Below the pieces are notes generated by a model that saw nothing but the letters and a program-made list of their open reading frames with translations, ran no database searches and was not told where the DNA came from. A DNA stretch of 9,621 bases, taken from positions 32,271 through 41,891 of the forward strand of contig DLLX01000002.1 of the NCBI GenBank assembly GCA_002479145.1, written 5' to 3'. Both the position numbers and the translations under genes were made by a program. Below are positions 6,502 through 9,621 of the stretch, one piece after another. Each line of letters opens with the position of its first letter. Position 1 is the first letter of the stretch. This stretch comes from Prevotella sp. UBA7551. GTDB lineage: Bacteria > Bacteroidota > Bacteroidia > Bacteroidales > Bacteroidaceae.

Positions 6502-7842
6502 ATGGAAAAAGATAAACAGAACGTTGCCACGCTGGCCGATCATCTCGATTTTGGCGAGCCGGAGCACAAGAACAGCATCATCAAAGTGATTGGTGTCGGT
6601 GGTGGAGGCGGCAATGCCGTGAACAATATGTACAAGCAGGGCATCCATGACGTATCATTTGTGGTGTGCAACACCGACGCACAAGTCCTGCGCGACAGTC
6701 CCGTTCCAGAGCGGTTGCAGCTTGGAAGCGAGGGTCTGGGAGCCGGAAACAAGCCCGAGAAGGGCCGCTTGGCAGCCGAGGAGTCGCTGGATGACATCAA
6801 GGCTATGCTCAGCGATGGGACTAAGATGGACTTCATTACCGCCGGAATGGGTGGTGGAACAGGCACAGGCGCTGCACCGGTCATTGCCCGCGTGAGCAAG
6901 GAAATGGGCATACTTACCGTGGGTATCGTGACCATTCCCTTCAAGTGGGAGGGCAACAAGAAAATCGACCAGGCCCTCGACGGTGTCGATGAGATGTCCA
7001 AACACGTCGATGCACTGCTGGTTATCAACAATGACCGGCTGAGAAAGGTATATACCGACCTCAGTGTCATCAACGCATTTGCCAAGGCCGACGACACGCT
7101 GAGCATCGCAGCGAAGAGCATTTCCGAGATTATCACCGTGCGTGGACTGATAAACCTTGACTTCAACGACGTGCGAACGGTACTCAAGGACGGTGGCGTG
7201 GCCATCATGTCCACTGGATTCGGGGAAGGAGAAGGACGCGTGCGAAAGGCCATCGACGACGCATTGAACTCACCGTTGCTCAACGACAACGATGTGTATA
7301 ACGCCAAGAAAATATTGCTTTCTATTGCCTTCAGCAGCGAAAGCGGCGCAGACGGTGGACTGGCCATGGAGGAGATGAATGAAATCAACGACTTCATGAG
7401 CCGCTTTGGGGCCGACTTTGAGCTGAAATGGGGCATGGCCATCGATGACTCTTTGGAGAAAAAGGTCAAAATTACCATCCTTGCCACTGGCTTTGGTCTC
7501 GACAATTTGGAGGACGTCGCCAACTATCACAGCCGCATGGAGAAGGAAAAGGTCAAGGAAGAAGCCCAGAAAAAGGCCGTACAGGAGGAGCAAGAGGCTG
7601 AACGTGGCGCACGACGAGACAAGTATTATGGCGACAAAATGACCAAAGCACGCCCACATATCTACATCTTCTCGCCAGAAGACCTGGATAATGAGGACGT
7701 GATACTCGACGTAGAATCGATTCCTACTTTCAGCAGAACAAAACAAATGCTGAAGGAAATCAAAAAAAAATCCACCCCAGAGCAACTGCACGAGGAAGTG
7801 CCGGTAAAGGATAAGGTGGAGGGAACGATTCGGTTTGAGTAA
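6502..7842 (+). CDS. ftsZ: Cell division GTPase FtsZ
   Basis: FtsZ is the tubulin-like GTPase that polymerises into the cytokinetic ring in the cytoplasm. The 446-residue protein has a short N-terminal arm. The nucleotide loop is GVGGGGGNAVNNM (31-43), and the tubulin signature GGGTGTG (117-123) lies within AGMGGGTGTGAAPV. The T7 synergy loop NLDFNDVR (218-225) keeps the catalytic acidic residues Asp220 and Asp223. A charged, helix-prone linker follows at about 345-375. The segment VESIPTFSRTK (404-414) resembles the conserved C-terminal peptide that binds FtsA, but 32 further residues follow it. The ATG lies immediately after an A/C-rich stretch without a Shine-Dalgarno sequence. It is the last gene of the cluster and is convergent with greA. 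Confidence 0.99.
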   Translation: MEKDKQNVATLADHLDFGEPEHKNSIIKVIGVGGGGGNAVNNMYKQGIHDVSFVVCNTDAQVLRDSPVPERLQLGSEGLGAGNKPEKGRLAAEESLDDIKAMLSDGTKMDFITAGMGGGTGTGAAPVIARVSKEMGILTVGIVTIPFKWEGNKKIDQALDGVDEMSKHVDALLVINNDRLRKVYTDLSVINAFAKADDTLSIAAKSISEIITVRGLINLDFNDVRTVLKDGGVAIMSTGFGEGEGRVRKAIDDALNSPLLNDNDVYNAKKILLSIAFSSESGADGGLAMEEMNEINDFMSRFGADFELKWGMAIDDSLEKKVKITILATGFGLDNLEDVANYHSRMEKEKVKEEAQKKAVQEEQEAERGARRDKYYGDKMTKARPHIYIFSPEDLDNEDVILDVESIPTFSRTKQMLKEIKKKSTPEQLHEEVPVKDKVEGTIRFE

Positions 7843-7894
7843 CCTTTTGCATGGATTAAGCCTGCACTTTGAACCCAGGGAATAAGCGATCCGG

Positions 7895-7928
7895 TAAGCC
7901 GCAGCTGGGCTTATAGATGGGCCGGCCC
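7895..7928. repeat. Small hairpin and 10 bp palindrome downstream of ftsZ
   Basis: TAAGCC (7895-7900) pairs with GGCTTA (7908-7913) around a seven-base loop. Shortly after it, GGGCCGGCCC (7919-7928) is a perfect palindrome followed by TGTCTTTT. The TAAGCC arm also occurs at 7857-7862. Together with the larger dyad that follows, these may end ftsZ transcription. Confidence 0.4.
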
Positions 7929-7951
7929 TGTCTTTTGATTCCTCCTATAAG

Positions 7952-7993
7952 ACAAGGGGAGACAAGCAGCATGTTCTACTTGCCTCCCCTTGT
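7952..7993. terminator. Candidate bidirectional terminator between ftsZ and greA
   Basis: ACAAGGGGAG (7952-7961) pairs perfectly with CTCCCCTTGT (7984-7993). After one mismatch, CAAG (7963-7966) pairs with CTTG (7979-7982). A symmetrical stem between convergent genes is typical of a shared 3' end, but neither side has a strong T-run. The GGG of its left arm can instead pair with CCCTGTCTT at 7926-7934, giving an alternative hairpin (7926-7958) with one bulged A. Confidence 0.5.
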
Positions 7994-8034
7994 TGCATTT
8001 CAGAGTAGGATTGCCCCCAGTTGGGGAAGGAAAC

Positions 8035-8499
8035 CTACACTGTTATTTTTTCTATTCTCAACTTCAAGACACCACAAGGTACATGAGCCTCCACCACATC
8101 GCCCACTTTCTTGCCAAGGAGTGCCTCGGCAATGGGCGACTTAATGGAGATTTTTCCTTCCCTCACATTCGCCTCATGGGGGTTAACGATGGTATAGGTC
8201 ATCGTGGTATGGGTTGTCAGGTTGGTCATCTGAACCTTTCGCAACAACCCCACCGTATCGTCATCCAACTGCGACGTGTCCATCACGCGGGCAAAACGGA
8301 TGATATTCTGCATATAGCTGATCTTGCCCAACAGTCTTCCCTGTGCGCGTCTTGCAGCATGATACTCGAAGTTTTCGCTCAGATCTCCTTTGGCACGTGC
8401 CTCAGCCAACTCACTTTTGGCCTTGGGCAGCTCGACATTGATCAGCTCATTGAGTTCCTTGACCAGCTTGTCATAACATTCCTTGGACAAGTATTCCAT
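8035..8499 (-). CDS. greA: Transcription elongation factor GreA
   Basis: GreA enters the secondary channel of backtracked RNA polymerase and stimulates cleavage of the extruded RNA 3' end, restoring elongation. The 154-residue product matches the family length (158 in E. coli). The N-terminal coiled-coil hairpin covers about residues 1-75. Its tip, ARAKGDLSENFEYHAAR (34-50), carries the acidic pair Asp39 and Glu42, equivalent to Asp41 and Glu44 of E. coli GreA, which hold the catalytic magnesium. The C-terminal FKBP-like domain includes the signature SPIAEALLGKKVGD (121-134). GreA is preferred over GreB or Rnk by length and tip sequence. The ATG is preceded by AGAGGAAC at 8508-8501 on the - strand. 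It is convergent with ftsZ and downstream of pckA, with a terminator in between. Confidence 0.97.
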   Translation of the reverse strand: MEYLSKECYDKLVKELNELINVELPKAKSELAEARAKGDLSENFEYHAARRAQGRLLGKISYMQNIIRFARVMDTSQLDDDTVGLLRKVQMTNLTTHTTMTYTIVNPHEANVREGKISIKSPIAEALLGKKVGDVVEAHVPCGVLKLRIEKITV

Positions 8500-8500
8500 T

Positions 8501-8508
8501 GTTCCTCT
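8501..8508 (-). promoter_or_regulatory. Ribosome binding site of greA
   Basis: Read on the - strand, AGAGGAAC lies directly upstream of the ATG, with the AGAGGA core four bases from the start. It supports the chosen start codon. Confidence 0.5.
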
Positions 8509-8528
8509 ACTTGATATGATGTGAATAT

Positions 8529-8546
8529 GGGAGGACTCTCCCTCCC
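8529..8546 (-). promoter_or_regulatory. GC-rich hairpin in the greA leader
   Basis: GGGAGG (8529-8534) pairs with CCTCCC (8541-8546) around a six-base loop. A five-pair alternative uses 8529-8533 with 8538-8542. It sits between the pckA terminator and the greA ribosome binding site. I found no TAnnTTTG box for greA on the - strand here, so its promoter is not located. Confidence 0.3.
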
Positions 8547-8598
8547 CAAAAGAAGAAACCGCCGCTCCTTTTGGTAAAAAGCCTAAGGAACGGCGGTT
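8546..8598 (-). terminator. Intrinsic terminator of pckA
   Basis: On the - strand a long hairpin is formed by 8585-8598 and 8557-8570. It has 13 base pairs, interrupted by a single A.C mismatch (8590/8565), around a 14-base loop. It is followed by a T-rich tract (TTTCTTCTTTT). It lies about 50 bases after the pckA stop codon. It should separate pckA transcription from greA, unless read-through supplies greA. Confidence 0.8.
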
Positions 8599-8645
8599 GG
8601 ATGTTTATATCTTCAGCCTCCGAATCGCTCCGGGGCTAAGATGCT

Positions 8646-9621
8646 TTAGAGCTTAGGACCAGCAGCAACGAGCTCCTTACCAGCCTCGTTGGTGGTGTAC
8701 TTGGCAAAGTTCTTGATGAAGCGTGCAGCCAAATCCTTAGCCTTGGTCTCCCACTCAGAAGCGTTGGCGTAGGTGTCACGCGGATCGAGAATAGCCGGGT
8801 TCACCTTCGGCAGAGATGTAGGAATCTCGAAGTCAAACAACGGAAGCTTCTTCGTCTCGGCCTTCAGGATGCTTCCATCAAGGATAGCGTCGATGATTCC
8901 ACGCGTATCAGGAATGGAGATACGCTTGCCAGTGCCGTTCCAACCAGTGTTGACGAGGTAAGCCTTTGCGCCAGATGCGTGCATCTTCTTCACCAGTTCC
9001 TTGGCATACTTGGTAGGATGCAGCTCAAGGAATGCCTGACCGAAGCAAGCAGAGAAGGTCGGAGTCGGCTCAGTGATGCCACGCTCCGTACCGGCCAACT
9101 TGGCGGTAAATCCAGAGAGGAAGTAGTATTGCATCTGCTCCGGAGTCAAGATAGAGACTGGAGGCAGCACACCAAAGGCATCAGCCGAAAGGAAGATGAC
9201 GTTCTTTGCGGCAGGAGCCGAAGAACCCGGCTGGATGTTATGGATATGATAGATAGGATAAGACACACGGGTGTTCTCCGTAACGCTCTTGTCAGCGAAG
9301 TCAATCTTGCCGTCCTCAGAGACTGTAACGTTCTCCAAAAGGGCGTTGCGCTTGATGGCACCATAGATGTCCGGCTCGTTCTCCTTAGACAGATTGATTA
9401 CCTTTGCATAGCAACCACCCTCGAAGTTGAAGATGCCATTGTCGTCCCATCCGTGCTCATCGTCACCAATAAGGCGGCGCTTCGGGTCGGTGGACAGAGT
9501 GGTCTTACCCGTACCAGAGAGACCAAAGAAGATGGCAGTGTTCTTGCCTTCCATATCACAGTTGGCAGAGCAGTGCATTGAAGCGATGCCCTTCAATGGG
9601 AGATAGTAGTTCATCATGGAG
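8646..9621 (-). CDS. pckA: Phosphoenolpyruvate carboxykinase (ATP), 5' end outside the window
   Basis: PckA interconverts oxaloacetate plus ATP with PEP, CO2 and ADP. In succinate-forming Bacteroidales it is thought to run mainly in the carboxylating direction. The visible 323 residues, counted from the Met codon at 9617, are the C-terminal three-fifths. They include SMHCSAN with His15, the P-loop GLSGTGKTT (32-40), the kinase-2 motif LIGDDEHGWDD (49-59), GTERGITEPTPTFSACFG (176-193) and GTGKRISI (228-235). His15 and Asp52 align with metal ligands His232 and Asp269 of the E. coli enzyme, so about 217 residues lie beyond the right edge. The reading frame stays open through the last complete codon at 9620, so the ATG at 9617 is internal, not the start. 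The C-terminus (AAGPKL) is intact. The GLSGTGKTT form identifies the ATP-dependent family. Confidence 0.98.
   Translation of the reverse strand, partial: SMMNYYLPLKGIASMHCSANCDMEGKNTAIFFGLSGTGKTTLSTDPKRRLIGDDEHGWDDNGIFNFEGGCYAKVINLSKENEPDIYGAIKRNALLENVTVSEDGKIDFADKSVTENTRVSYPIYHIHNIQPGSSAPAAKNVIFLSADAFGVLPPVSILTPEQMQYYFLSGFTAKLAGTERGITEPTPTFSACFGQAFLELHPTKYAKELVKKMHASGAKAYLVNTGWNGTGKRISIPDTRGIIDAILDGSILKAETKKLPLFDFEIPTSLPKVNPAILDPRDTYANASEWETKAKDLAARFIKNFAKYTTNEAGKELVAAGPKL

Noticed and set aside
8015..8026. CCCC-AGTT-GGGG hairpin just downstream of greA as its terminator
   Set aside because: It has only four base pairs and no T-run on the - strand; the longer dyad at 7952-7993 is the better candidate.
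7990..8514. 174-codon + strand open frame opposite greA
   Set aside because: It begins at a non-ATG codon inside a hairpin arm and overlaps a clearly recognisable greA on the other strand.
9399..9406. TACCTTTG on the + strand inside pckA, a possible antisense promoter
   Set aside because: No -33 element stands at the right distance and it falls inside a conserved coding region; a chance match is likely.
9612..9617. ATG ATG at the right edge as the start of pckA
   Set aside because: The frame continues upstream, and the residues match the middle of the E. coli enzyme (around residue 218). The true start is outside the window.

Overview
The window looks like an ordinary chromosomal segment from a member of the Bacteroidales, most plausibly a Prevotella-type organism. 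This rests on three things. The protein sequences have a Bacteroidetes flavour: an FtsW with a long hydrophilic loop, a FtsA with a long C-terminal linker, and a divergent FtsQ. Most genes lack strong Shine-Dalgarno sequences. Two intergenic gaps carry a TAnnTTTG promoter element of the Bacteroidetes type. Genus-level placement is an inference, not something shown directly.

Positions 1-207 hold the intergenic region upstream of ftsW, with a terminator-like hairpin at the very left that probably closes an unseen upstream gene. Positions 208-7842 hold the late part of the division and cell-wall (dcw) cluster, all on the + strand, in the order ftsW, murG, murC, ftsQ, ftsA, ftsZ. murG, murC, ftsQ and ftsA are tightly packed, with gaps of 5, 17 and 24 bases. 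Gaps of about 130 bases before murG and before ftsZ each contain a promoter-like TAnnTTTG box and predicted hairpins. The cluster is therefore probably read as more than one transcript. Positions 7843-8034 separate ftsZ from a convergent gene and contain overlapping inverted repeats. Positions 8035-8499 encode the transcript-cleavage factor GreA on the - strand. Upstream of it, and also on the - strand, lies pckA (ATP-dependent phosphoenolpyruvate carboxykinase), cut off by the right edge. A clear intrinsic terminator sits between pckA and greA.

The dcw genes act as one pathway. MurC ligates L-alanine to UDP-MurNAc early in precursor synthesis, and MurG makes lipid II at the membrane. FtsW polymerises lipid II at the septum. 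FtsZ forms the cytoplasmic ring, FtsA ties it to the membrane, and FtsQ links it to the periplasmic part of the divisome. GreA and PckA are unrelated housekeeping functions (RNA polymerase rescue; PEP/oxaloacetate interconversion).

I see no mobile element, CRISPR array, tRNA, rRNA or recognisable new biological system. The items most worth a second look are regulatory: a structured murG leader, a hairpin overlapping the murG promoter box, a short-leader promoter in front of ftsZ, and competing hairpins after ftsZ. The internal position of the FtsZ C-terminal peptide motif is also worth checking.
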